From Acorus gramineus (Eukaryota > Streptophyta > Magnoliopsida > Acorales > Acoraceae), in assembly GCA_030737835.1 (NCBI GenBank), contig JAUJYN010000031.1, positions 310,001-374,000 on the forward strand: a stretch of DNA of 64,000 nt. Reading direction: 5' to 3'. The position numbers and the translations under genes are program-made. Within the stretch, counting starts at the first letter, position 1; every line of letters starts with the position of its first letter. This document shows positions 33,735 through 44,364 of the stretch, piece by piece. The notes below the pieces were generated by a model, which was not told where the DNA came from, did no database searches, and saw nothing but the letters and a program-made list of their open reading frames with translations.

Positions 33735-36148
33735 AAGCCCTAGTTGTGGGCGTCCCCCTTCTTTCCTCTTCTCTTCATCTCTCTCTCTCTCTCACACAAA
33801 TCCTTCTCACTCCCTTCCCTTTGTTTGTTCCATTAGAGCTAGTAGAAGAAGAAGAAATAGAAAGCCATAGAAGGGAAAAAGAGAGGTAAGGGTGTGATCT
33901 ATCTTTCTATGGTCTTTGTTTGGTTTTCCCCTTTCTTTACCTCCCTCTCATGGTTTCCCCTCCCCCCTGTTTTCAGCCATTGTTAGGGTTGAGAGTGGCT
34001 GAGGTGGTGGTGGTCTTGGTGGTGGCGATTTGGTGCTCAAAGGGCACCCGAGTTCCCTCCCTTGTTCTTCCTCTCTTTGGGTAAGTCCTTCTCCTCCCTA
34101 TGCTTGTTTAGATGTTTGATTAGGGTATATAAATGGTTATGCATGCTATGCATGGGTGTTAGGGGGGTGTGGGAGGGCTGAGGAGGGGGTGGAAGGGGCT
34201 CGGGAGCGCGTGTGGAGTCATCCGTGCGCGTGCGCGCGCGTCTGCGCGCGCAGACAGGCGCTGGCGCGAACAAACGGGCGCGCTGGCGAGCGCGCGCGTA
34301 CACGCAGACGCGCTGGTGTGCGCGCGGGGTCCTGCGTGGGCGTGAAGTGCGCGCGGGTACGCGCTGGCTTGGCGCGCGGTGAGCGCGGGCAGGGCGCGGC
34401 ATGCGCCAGGGGCGCAGGGGCGCGTGCGGGCGTGCGCATTCGTGCGTGTGCGTGCGGGGGCCATGCGTGTGGCTGCCCGAGGGTTCGGGAGGGTGTCGGG
34501 GCACTCGGACTCGCGTGCGTACGCGCGTTCTCGCATGCGTGCGGGTCCGTATGCATGCTTTTTCGAGTGTTGGGTATTTCTAGTAAATTTCTTATGTATT
34601 TGTGTAGTTTACTCACCATATTGAATGCCCATGTCTTGCAGATCTTGACGAACGGTCACGCAACGACCCGGGTTTCGGTGAGTGGGACAATCCAACCCAG
34701 TAGGGAGGCGTTCGATGCACGTAGGCGTGCATTGCCCTCCCCTGGGGCACCATAATTGTGTATTAACTTGTAATAAATGTAAAACTATGCAATGCATGAT
34801 TAATATGATGTATCCATGCCACATTAGACTTTGTATGCTAGGGATATGCACCTTTATGTCATGTATAGAGGCCTATGCATGCCTAGACACCAAGCCCCGA
34901 ACTATGTATGTTCCCATCTAGTTTAATCTAATTAAATCAAAATGAGAGCATGCCTTAGAGAATATTATAACCTTGTTGTTATAATATATATTTTCTTCCC
35001 ATCTAGTTTAATCTAATTAAATCAAAATGAGAGCATGCCTTAGAGAATATTATAACCTTGTTGTTATAATATATATTTCCCCGCATCTTAGTTATGCGCC
35101 CTAGAGGAATTCTTGAGAATTCATGACATTAGTAGAGTTACAATCGTTGTCGACGGATCCAAGAGGATCGTATACGCGTGAGTAGGCTGTCTTCTCCTTT
35201 TGGTTGGATCCGATGTAGGGACTCCCCGGCGTTGGAAAGCTGACCTGACAGAGGGCTCCCGTCCGTAGGTACCTCCGATGCGTCGGACAGTACTGATAGT
35301 GGGAGTATACCAGGTGGAGGCTACGGAGTGTGGGAGAGGCTACCGGGTGGACCAGGGGTGGAGAGCGGTCTAGTATGCCCCAAGAGGCCCATGTCACCCC
35401 CAGTAAAGGGTGAGGGTGAGGGGGGGAGGTGGGTTGGCGATGAAACGACCCACTAGAATGTGTAGTTGCTCCCGTGTTAGGGGCTACAAATTATTTAAGG
35501 TTAATATGAATTGTGATGCATGGGTTGTGCTATTCACTGAGCGTGTGGCTCACCCCTCGCATATTCTTTTCCTCCAGTTATATCTGAGTCGGATCTGAAG
35601 GAGGAGCTCCCCGAGGCACCACAGCAGTAGCGGAGCAGCGTCACGTTCTGCGAGTGAGAGACCATCAGCATCCCCTTTTTGATTGTATGTATTGTTATCC
35701 GTGCTTGGGCACATACTTGTATTTGGATGTCATTGTGTATATTGGCTCTCACAGGACAGTTGATTATGTATCGGGTCTGTAATATGTCTTTGAATTACAG
35801 ACTCAGTCGTTTAAGCTTCCGCTATTTGTATATATTATGTCAGCTACCTTATTGTCTGTGTTGTCATTTTCAATGTTGTTTAGAGTATTTTATTGATCTC
35901 TTGTATAGACTGCTGATATTATATATATTTGCCACGTATCGGGGACAGCCGCCCTGGGGCGTGACAGTACTAAATGGTACCAGGACTCATAATATGCAGT
36001 TAGATTTTCAATCAGAGTGCTCTAACTCCCGCAGGTGGCTAAAAGCCAAAATTTTAGCGACTCCGATCGAAAAAAAAGAAAAGGCCCTGAATGACCCAGA
36101 TGTGACCAAGGCTTAACCGAAATGGCTCCAAATGACACAAGCATAACA
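30641..36148 (-). repeat. 5' LTR of element D (partial, interrupted)
   Basis: Runs from about 30641 to 33302 and 35972 to 36148 around a nested solo LTR. From 31072 it is nearly collinear with 25556-27781. Its microexon is 32209-32245 (37 nt, minus) and its GC-rich block is 32330-32590. It contains two copies of a ~190-bp segment at 30690-31060 ('cacgatcagtacgcttc...ggtacctacggatgggagcc'). The end recognised as TGTCACGCC in other copies is not found. Confidence 0.75.
33303..35966 (+). mobile_element. Solo LTR inside the right LTR of element D
   Basis: TGTTATATATGTGTCAC ... GGGGCGTGACA, 2664 bp, with perfect GTACT duplications (33298-33302 and 35967-35971). Predicted leader structure: donor GTAAGTCC at 34081, acceptor TTGCAG ending 34641, microexon 34642-34677, donor GTGAGTGG at 34678, acceptor CCTCCAG ending 35577. 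It has a GC-rich block at 34190-34570, (GT)n near 33708-33733 and a directly repeated ~80-bp AT-rich segment at about 34910-35075. Confidence 0.88.
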
Positions 36149-36153
36149 ATTTA

Positions 36154-36942
36154 TCACTCCAGTTCAATCCGAGCTCAAAGTCAAGCAACCCGATTCTAAT
36201 CTAGATTGGGTTTGGGTTGAGATTTTTAGTAAACCGAACAAACCCAAACCCGAAGTTTCCATATCCAAGTAAAATGTTCTAACTAAAATTATAATTTTTT
36301 AATGGAAAAATCCAAATAACCACTTGCAAACAGTTTGAAATCCAAATAACCCCCTAAGTTAGATTTTCATATTTTTGAAAAGAATATTTTACTTCTATAG
36401 TTTCCATATCTTTATTATCTAAAGAAAAATGTCTATCATTTCATGTTTTTTTTTTGTGCATTTATTTGACTCTTACAAATTTTTAATTGTTTATAATAAT
36501 ACATTTTGAAGTCAAAACCGAGCCCAACCCAACCCAACCCAACCTGAATCTAACCTAAACCCAACCTGAACCCGAACAGAACCCAACGGGTTTGACTCGA
36601 GTCTCAAACCTGAGGGCCGGGTTGGATTGAGTTTGTGTTGGCTTTTTCCAACCTCCTGTTAGGTTTAGGTTAAGCTCTAACCCATCCGATTTGCACCCCT
36701 TTTAATTAACAACGGGATTAGATTGAAAATACGTGTTGTTGTTATACGTGCTATTCACATGGCGGCATTTTCTAGATATAACTTTTGATGTCATTTATTC
36801 TCAAGTGATGTTAGTATGTTACACAAAGTTCATTTTCTAGTCCCAATTCCACTTCTATATGTTTTTTTAGCATACTCACATTAACGATAAATTTTTTTTT
36901 ACATTTCCATAAATGCATCTATACAATTTGTTGAAATATATT
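36154..36942. repeat. Dispersed repeat copy 1, right part
   Basis: Continues 21111 after element D and matches about 39110-39880. It includes AACCC/GGGTT-rich text (36510-36690) and the right end of the hAT-like MITE near 36701 (TTTGCACCCCTTTT). The match ends at about 36942, where a TGTAACGCCCC sequence begins. Confidence 0.75.
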
Positions 36943-38560
36943 GTAACGCCCCCGAATACGCCACTCATATTAGCAAGGGAGACGATGTGCTAAATAACAT
37001 AAACCTCGAATATCAGAGTAATCTAAGAGAATTTAACCATTATTCATCCAAACATAATTAAATAATTAACTAAACTACACTGATAAATTAAAACTTAAAG
37101 CATTACCAGGATCTAACAATAACTCATCCCAAGTTTGGATGATTATATGCATGATCTTTATTTAAATTTTAAAAATCCCTACGGTTTTGTTGATAGAGCT
37201 AAGGAAAGTCTACTACATGCCAAAAAGAAAGGCTTTATTCACCCTAATGAAAACAAAGCTAAACGGTTAAGGACGACAACTTAAACTCGATCTCGCTAAC
37301 GCCTTCGTGATCCACAAATGCTACTACTCGATCCTCAAATCTGAAAGAGGGGAAAAGGAGAGGGGTGAGCTACAACACGCTTAGTGAATGGACCATCATT
37401 ATCCTGTTAGTACATTTATATTCAAAATATCATAGTCATAATATGTCCACAGAGACATGTAATATATCAAGAGAGGAAATATACAAAAAGGCCATCAAGC
37501 CATGCAATAACACACGCACACACACACACACAATCCTATCCAACGTGATGCATGCAACACCACGCAGTCCATCTTTGCAGCACCTAGCTCGCGGTGCTTT
37601 TTATAAGCATGGCAACAAAGACATAGCCACGAAGACTTGGGTCCTACATTCTCGAACCATGCCACCACAGCCTACGCCCACACAGACGTTGTCACGCAGA
37701 CGATGTCACACAGACGGGTCACGCAGACGAGAACACATGCAACGACAATATAAGTTATCTTTGAAATCATGATAAGATAGAGCATGCACGATCTCAACAT
37801 ACAAACCATACAATGATAAATATATCATCAAAGCATGCTCACATTTATATATCAAAACTAGCAGTTATATTTCACAAAAATATGACGATCCTAGCATGAA
37901 TACATAATATACTTCTTTTGAAAGATATATATGAGACTCAGGTCCAGTCACATCCAGTCTGACGACACGCAAACAACGCTAAGTGATACTATATTGAATC
38001 TAACGATCTTGAAACAAAATAATCTAAATCACATTGAGAACGAGATGCATCAACTAGACTTTTTTCCAGAACTGACGGCCCTCACAAGAGCCGCCCAGAA
38101 CAACCCCGATAGCCCAAAAGGGGTCGTCCACTACCCCTTCGACAGCCCTAAGAGGGGCCATCCAGAACCCTTTCCAATAGCTCATAAGGGAGCCGTTCGG
38201 AACTCAGACCCCTTTTAACAAAAACCTAAGACACTCTACCATTCACTCATACATATATACATTTGAAAATGTTTTCAAAACAGATCTTAACTGTGTATAA
38301 CTAATCAACATCAAAAGGGATCTATTTGAAATATTCAACTTCACAAAGTCGAATGGGTCATAGTGAGGGCCTTAGGTTTCTGTGATCTATTTGACTCTAT
38401 AATGTCGAACAGAGTATATAACTGATGACACAAAATCGAATGGGCCGTAGAAAGGATCTTAGGTCTATGTGATCTGTTCGACTTTGCGATATCGACCTAT
38501 GACATAATGGATGACTTCACAAAGTCGAATAGGTCGGGGTGGGTTCACCCCTTAAAAAAT
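36943..38560. mobile_element. Diverged LTR-like remnant
   Basis: Begins TGTAACGCCCCC, close to the TGTCACGCCCC terminus of the long-LTR family. At 37353-37390 it has the otherwise family-specific block 'gaggggtgagctacaac...cttagtgaatgg'. These two features suggest a remote, truncated LTR of the same lineage in antisense orientation. Further on are (AC)n at 37513-37530, a ~33-bp tandem at about 38090-38215 and a ~100-bp tandem at about 38335-38550. No opposite end or duplication was found. Confidence 0.45.
38090..38215. repeat. Short tandem repeat, about 3-4 units of ~33-40 bp
   Basis: Units share 'agccc-aa-aggggtcgtcc', varied as 'agccctaagaggggccatcc' and 'agctcataagggagccgttc'. Nearby, 38335-38550 holds about 2.5 copies of a ~100-bp unit with 'cacaaagtcgaatgggtc'. 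Neither resembles coding sequence. Confidence 0.6.
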
Positions 38561-38630
38561 CACATTATTTTTTTTTGAGAGGGTGGTGAATAACTTTGTG
38601 GGTGGAAATAACCACCCCGGTTCTTTAATG

Positions 38631-39900
38631 GGTCACATAAAATTTAGATCTTTAGAGTCATAATTGTTATCTATAGATAATGCTACATACAACCTCTTTT
38701 CAGCCCCAATTCTAGTCTACATGTGTTTTGAATTCTTTTAATGATCACATGCTTTTATAAAAAATGAAGCATGTACTCCAATGAATTACACGGATTTTTT
38801 TATAGGTAATGCAAAAAGTTTATATCAAAGCATATGCTTCGTTGATTTTCTATCGATACATATGAGGCTGGAATTTATTAGGCTGAAAAAAAAACTGTGT
38901 AACAACACTAGTTATCTATCTAACTATCCCTGTGTAACTACATATAGTGAATATCGTTTCCAAACAAAGCTAGGATATTTAGATTCACTGTATAAGGTGC
39001 GCCTACAATGTGCACCTCATTTGTTGAATTATAGGGGTGCAGCTAGGACTAATTGAACCTGACCCAACCTGAAATTTGGGCGGGTTTGGAATGGTGTTTT
39101 AGTGTTCAGGTTCAATCTGAGTTTAAACCTGAGAAACCCGAATCTAATTTGGGTTGGGTTTGGGTTAAGATTTCGAGTAACCCGAACCAACCCGAACCCG
39201 AAGTTTCCATATCTAAATAAAATGGTTTAACTAAAATTATAATTTTTTAATGAAAAAAAAATCCAAATAACCTCCTACAAACGATTTGAAATTCCAATAA
39301 CTTCCTGAGTTAAATTTTCATATTTTTATCTAGAGTATTTCACTTCTATAGTTTTCATATCTTTATTATCTAAATTTATTTTTTCATTTTCATCTTTTTT
39401 ATTTTTGTTGTGCGTTTATTTGACTCTTTTAAAGTTTTAATTGTTTAAAATAATACATTTTTAAGTCAAACCTGAACCTGAACAAAACCCAACGGGTTTG
39501 GCTAAAGTTGAGCTTCTCAAACCTGAGGGTCGAGTTGAGTTGAGTTGAGTTTGGGTTGACTTTTTCCAACCTCGTGTTGGGTTTGGGTTAAGCTCTAACC
39601 CAACTCAACCTGCCCGATTTGCACCCCTTTTGAATAAACAACAGGATTAGATTGAAAATTCGTGTTGTTGTTATAAGTGCTATTCACATGGTGGCATTTT
39701 CTAGTTATAACTTTGATGTCGTTTATTCTCGAATGAGGTTATACATAGTCCCTTTTCAGTCTCAATTCCACTTCTATATGCTTCTTTAGCGTCATACTCA
39801 CGTTAACGATATATATGCTTTGATAAATTTTTTACATTTACATAAATGTATCTATACAATTTATTGAAATATGCTTTTCATTTTTTAGAAAAATATATAT
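38631..39900. repeat. Dispersed repeat copy 2 (uninterrupted)
   Basis: Direct repeat of 20614-21111 joined to 36154-36942. Having an intact copy here shows what element D and the TGTAACG remnant interrupted. It contains a full MITE at 39034-39629. From 39900 to 40300 the sequence is AT-rich with no recognised feature. Confidence 0.8.
39034..39629. mobile_element. hAT-like non-autonomous element
   Basis: About 596 bp with short inverted termini TAGGGGTGCA ... TGCACCCCTT. The flanks TTGAATTA and TTGAATAA look like an 8-bp target duplication with one mismatch, the size used by hAT elements. The subterminal regions are rich in GGGTT and AACCC, so the ends can pair further. The second copy is 21044-21111 plus 36154-36701, split by element D. 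No transposase is encoded. Confidence 0.55.
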
Positions 39901-40302
39901 CCCATTTGATGCGGTATATTATTTTTTTAAAAAAATTAAAATGTAGTGGACTGGAATTGTGATTGAAAAGAGATTGTATTTATCATTATCCATTTTTGAA
40001 ACATGTGAGCAAGTGATTGGAAATTTTGTATATTTTCCTATTATTGAGTTTTTTTTTAATAAAAAAAATGACTTCATATGAAATTTAATAAAAACTTGCT
40101 AAACATCTATAACGACCCAAACATTTAACAAATCACATTTTATATTTCGGCAAATACTTCTTTCAACAATTTAAGGATGCAACATTTTATAATACGCAAG
40201 CAACAAATTGTTGCAATACATATATATAAATCCCTCCGAGTGGCGCGCTAATCAGTGATAACCAACCGATCGGCCTCGAGAGATGAGTTCAGCAATTGAG
40301 TA

Positions 40303-40418
40303 GGCATGATAATGAATGAGTTCTCTTTTGACTGAATCGCAATGGATCATTACACATAATAACTACAGAACTAGAGAAGGCCTCGTCGGGTATACATAGG
40401 AAACTGAGGCACGACTAA
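40303..40418. repeat. Partial third copy of the 1-950 module
   Basis: Matches window bases 1-115 and also 41037-41128 ('gaatcgcaatggatcattacac', 'gcctcgtcgggtatacatagg'). It stops at 40418, and AT-rich DNA without features (40419-41036) separates it from the fuller copy. Confidence 0.75.
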
Positions 40419-41036
40419 AATAAGTATAATTTTTTTATGGTATAAAAATAAATACTATATTTATTAATGGCCAAATGAAAATAAAAAATTAAGGATATTT
40501 TACTAATTACTCAATGACTTTAATGGTGTCAATAGAAAATTTGATGGAATTTAATTAAGATGGTAAAAATACATAATTTTAAAATATTTTAATGATATAC
40601 AAATAAATATACTACTTATGATGATAAAAAAATAAATAACATGTTTTTCAATGGTATACATGCAAAAAAACCTATAATGATATTCAGTTAAATGGAAGCT
40701 TATTATTCACAAGCATGTTTTTTTTTTTTTTTAGAACATTGATTTGAGCCATAAAAATTATTTTCAGATAACAATCTATTGCACATAAAAAATTCCAAAC
40801 AAATGTCATGCATGTACTAGAGAGTTCGATGCAAAAAATAAAACATATAATATGTTCTTTTTCTTAATATGTAAAAAACGTTATACACATAGAAAGGTTA
40901 ATTTACAAAACAATTATTTACCAAGGACCTCCCAATATCACCTCTATTGTCAGTAAAAAAAAGGCTCAAGGAAACAACTATTTCTCTCATCCAATCCCAA
41001 ATCCTCCACCGGCAAAAAAATAAAAAATAAATTAAT

Positions 41037-41890
41037 GTGTTCTCTTTGACTGAATCGCAATGGATCATTACACATAATAACTACAGAACTAGAGAAGGCC
41101 TCGTCGGGTATACATAGGAAACTGAGGCACGACTAAAACGGTTCTCTCTGCATGATCCTTCTTCTGTTGCTCTTTCTCCTTGTACTCCTTTTCTTTCTTC
41201 GTCGCCTCGTCTTTAGATAGACTTTTCAAAGATGATTTTACTGGGGAAACCTTGCAGGATGGAAAGAACAAGTTGAGACCCATTTTGTTGAAACACTCAG
41301 AAACTTTGTTATGGCCTTTGATTTAGGAAGATCTTCTCTTTTGAACTGTGGATTTTTTCAGATGCTCTGCACTGGGGGCTTAATATATATGAAGCTGGAG
41401 GTACTTTTTATCCAATATTTTATTTGTCAGGTTCTTCGAAATTGTGGGGTTTTCGAAGCTTAGATTTTGTCAATCCTTGGCGACCATGTTTCCAAAAAAT
41501 ATCTTTTTAGTTGTTGCTTAATTGAACTGCCCAGTCAACCGATGCAGCGTAGGGGGTTCAAATTCCAGGTTGTGGTGTCCCCACGTTGTCTTGACGTTTT
41601 TGTTTTCTTCTTAAAACTTGGGAGCTAAGAATACAAAAAGTTGATTTGAATTGTTGGATTTTCCAGATGGTGCTCTGTGGGATTAATACCTGCATCTGGG
41701 AGATACTATTTTCCCAATACTTTATACAGTTTCATCAAAATTGTGGGGTTTCTGAAGTTTGAATTTGGTCAATCCTTGGCAGTGAAGTTTCCAAAGCCAA
41801 AACATTATGTGGTTGTTGCCTAATTCAACTGTCAAGTAGGCGTAGAGGCTTTAAATTTCTGGTTGAGGTGACCTCACATTGTGTTAGGTG
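41037..41890. repeat. Duplicated non-LTR module, copy 2
   Basis: Direct repeat of about 38-891, including the small minus ORF and both tandem ~200-bp units (about 41429-41600 and 41728-41880). Divergence is visible but the order is kept. The copies lie about 41 kb apart with two large retrotransposons between them. Confidence 0.75.
41089..41283 (-). CDS. Small uncharacterised ORF, copy 2
   Basis: 64 residues, starting at the Met equivalent to residue 5 of the 68-residue frame at 66-272 and ending at the same stop. No indel or stop separates the copies. The six or so substitutions include conservative and radical changes. Product unknown; it may be an exon fragment rather than a whole gene. 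Confidence 0.3.
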   Translation of the reverse strand: MGLNLFFPSCKVSPVKSSLKSLSKDEATKKEKEYKEKEQQKKDHAERTVLVVPQFPMYTRRGLL

Positions 41891-42229
41891 TCGTTTGGAT
41901 AGAAACATATATTTTTTTTTATAATTTATGACTATTCTAAAAATATATAAATATACCGGTGGAATGAGTGATTTCTTGTTTAGTTGTGTTTTTAATTATT
42001 CTCAATAGAAACATAATAATAAAGTTTTTATTCTTTGATTGACCATGGATAGTTTGTGGATAAAATGTGAATAAAATGTTGATAAAAATTTACAAAAAGT
42101 GAATAAATGATTTAACCTGTGCCTTACAGACAGAGTTGGAGTCAGGATTTAGAACAAAGGCGGGGCGGGGCAAGGAGACTTGGAGAAAAAAAATGAAAAG
42201 TGTGTGTGTAGTAAGTGATTAGATTAGGC

Positions 42230-42412
42230 CATGCGATTGGTGTGAACCACGAATATACGTTTTTTAAATGGGTATATGCATCGATAAAGAAAGCACATAG
42301 CCCAGTGAGGTACATATATGCTTTAATAAGATGATATGATTTCTTATCGATTCATATATATACCTCGATAAGGGATGTATATACGCGGTTTGCACCTTTC
42401 GCATGGCCACAT
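42230..42412. mobile_element. Foldback MITE, diverged copy
   Basis: Imperfect palindrome: 'tggtgtgaaccacgaatatac' and 'gtatatgcatcgataa' on the left pair with 'cgataagggatgtatata' and 'cgcggtttgcacc' on the right. It shares the motif order of the better copy at 43049-43235. The 41890-42230 flank is AT-rich with nothing recognised. Confidence 0.5.
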
Positions 42413-43005
42413 CTAAATCATGTCTCATATATGTGAGTGATATATAATTAAACATGATAATTGGAAAAAAAATAAACATTGTAGGATAAAGACAAAGTCC
42501 TTGAGTCCAAAATTTCTCAAAACAAAGATACAAAAACATCCTAGAAAACTAAAAAAATTCTCAAAATTTTCAGAAAAAAATGACTCCAAATCTTAAAAAT
42601 GTCAATGGATATTGATACACTAAGTCTGTTTTGTAGCTCCATTCTAGTCGTCATAACTAACACAGTATATGAAATTAGTTAACATAATACATATTTCTCT
42701 ATCATGGTATATACACTATTTTAAAAAAAGTATAAATATATTTATTCGATTCATATAAGTATGCATTTCAACTTTTTATAAATGAATATACTTCATTAGT
42801 TAGACATTTTATAAAAATTCAAAACATATGCGAACTGCAAAAGCAATCAAACATTATTAAATTGCAATACTAACTTCATTTCATTATCAACCAATTTTCT
42901 CTGAACCATGTAACCAAAAAAAATTTATACTCAGCCTTGCGTGTAGTTCCATTTGCATTCCACACCGTCCGCAATTTTTTTCCTTTTTTTTTATAAAATA
43001 GTGCA

Positions 43006-43006
<1 letters not shown>

Positions 43007-43044
<38 letters not shown>
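43007..43044. repeat. (TA)n microsatellite
   Basis: An uninterrupted TA dinucleotide run directly left of the foldback MITE. A shorter run lies at about 43245-43261 on its other side, so the element may have inserted in a TA tract. Confidence 0.95.
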
Positions 43045-43047
<3 letters not shown>

Positions 43048-43048
43048 G

Positions 43049-43235
43049 TGATATGATGCGGTTCGTGCGGTCCGTGCGAACCACGCATATACATCACTTA
43101 TTGAGGTATATGCGTCGATAGAGAAAGCATATCATCTCATCGAAGCATATACATCACTGGGCTATATGCTTCCTTTATCGACGCATATACACATTCAAGG
43201 GGTGTATATACGTGGTTCACACGGACCGCATATCA
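43049..43235. mobile_element. Foldback MITE with ~70-bp inverted arms
   Basis: The left arm TGATATG...CGGTCCGTGCGAACC...TATATGCGTCGATA...AGCATAT pairs with the right arm ATATGCTT...TATCGACGCATATA...GGTTCACACGGACCGCATATCA. The 187-bp unit can fold into one long hairpin and codes for nothing. The superfamily is not certain, because no clear target duplication was found. Confidence 0.7.
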
Positions 43236-43264
43236 TCATTCAACTATATATATATATATATGGC

Positions 43265-43446
43265 ATTGATGGGGTGCGACCGTGCGGTCGTGCACCTCAT
43301 CGTGCGCCCGACTCGTGGACCATGTGATCGCGAGAGCAGCGATCGCACGGTCCGTAGTTTTTTTTATAAAATAAAATCAGGCCCCAAACATTCGTCTTCA
43401 CCTCGAAATCTCTCTCTCCGGATCTCAAAATAAAAAACATAATCAA

Positions 43447-43480
<34 letters not shown>

Positions 43481-43638
43481 CCTCTTTTTTCAGATCTGAA
43501 AATCAAGAACCCCGGCGACGCTGACCCCCAACGACGCATGTCGATCCCCTAGCGAGCCCCTTCACATCCATCTGTGACCCCCTCGACGATCCTCGAACGT
43601 GACCCCCTCCACGTCCCCTTTTATAACCCCATCGAGGG
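43265..43638. other. Palindrome-rich and CT-rich spacer
   Basis: Contains the inverted repeat GTGCGACCGTGCGGTCGTGC at about 43275 and a second imperfect one (GGACCATGTGATCGC ... GCGATCGCACGGTCC, 43318-43353), then (CT)n at 43449-43478. Possibly the end of another DNA transposon. No gene seen. Confidence 0.5.
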
Positions 43639-44364
43639 TGTTATGCCTGTGTCATTTGAAACCTTTTTTTTTTCTTCTCTTTTCGATCGGAGTCGCTAAA
43701 ATTTTGATTTTTAGCTACCTGTGGGAGTTAGACTGCTCTGGTTGAAAATCTAATTGCATATTATGGGTCCTGGTACCGTTTTGTACTACCCATAAAAATT
43801 TCATCCTATTCTGATAACGTTTTAAAAAATATGCAGTTCCGAATCGCATCCAGGTTTGACCGTTACTGGGTTTCGGTGGGTGAGATATTTTCAATGATGT
43901 GGTCACCTTTGGTAACCTTAGCCCCCCTTGCTTAGTGGTGAAGAAATCACTTGGTCTTTTGGTGTGTTAGTGGGTGAGCCTAACCCTAACCTCACCACGC
44001 CCTTATGGTCACCCCTAGGCACAATTTGGGCATGAAAATGACATTTTTTGCCCTCTCTTTCTCTCTCCCCCTCTGTCCCATTTCGTGGATCTCTCTTTCT
44101 CTCTCTCTCTTGGTCTCTTTTTTCCCTCTTTGTGTGTGAAGAAGGAGGTGGAAGAAGCAAAAAGAAGGAGAAGGTGAAGGAGAAGAAGAAGTTCTTGTGG
44201 AAGAGATCAAGGCTAGGTGAGTTGTGTGTGCATGTGTTGTTGTTGGTGTGTCTTCTCCCTCTCCTCCTTCCCTAGCCCCTCTAATGAATCCCCTATCTTC
44301 CCCTCCCTTCTGGTCCAGCCATGAAGAAGAGAAGCAAAGGAGGTGGGGAGGTGGTGGTAGTGGT

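Larger units (their letters stand above)
21112..36148 (-). mobile_element. Element D: degenerate Tekay-like LTR retrotransposon with nested solo LTRs
   Basis: Outer ends TGTCACGCCCC (21112) and GACACAAGCATAACA (36148), with perfect ATTTA duplications at 21107-21111 and 36149-36153. The left LTR (3' LTR) is 21112-27957, followed by a PPT and a heavily deleted pol to about 29640. The right LTR (5' LTR) is identifiable from about 30640. Two solo LTRs of the same superfamily, both in the opposite direction, sit in the left and right LTRs. The body of the LTR pair matches closely (25556-27781 against 31072-33302). The right LTR lacks a clean inner end, so part of the 5' side was rearranged. Confidence 0.85.

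Noticed and set aside
36510-36690. AACCC/CCCAA-rich stretch as telomeric or satellite DNA
   Set aside because: The order is irregular and it falls inside the hAT-like MITE, where the other copy shows the same text.
43212-43640. Further complete DNA transposon next to the foldback MITE
   Set aside because: The palindromes GTGCGACC...GGTCG and GGACC...GGTCC are suggestive, but I could not define two ends or a target duplication.
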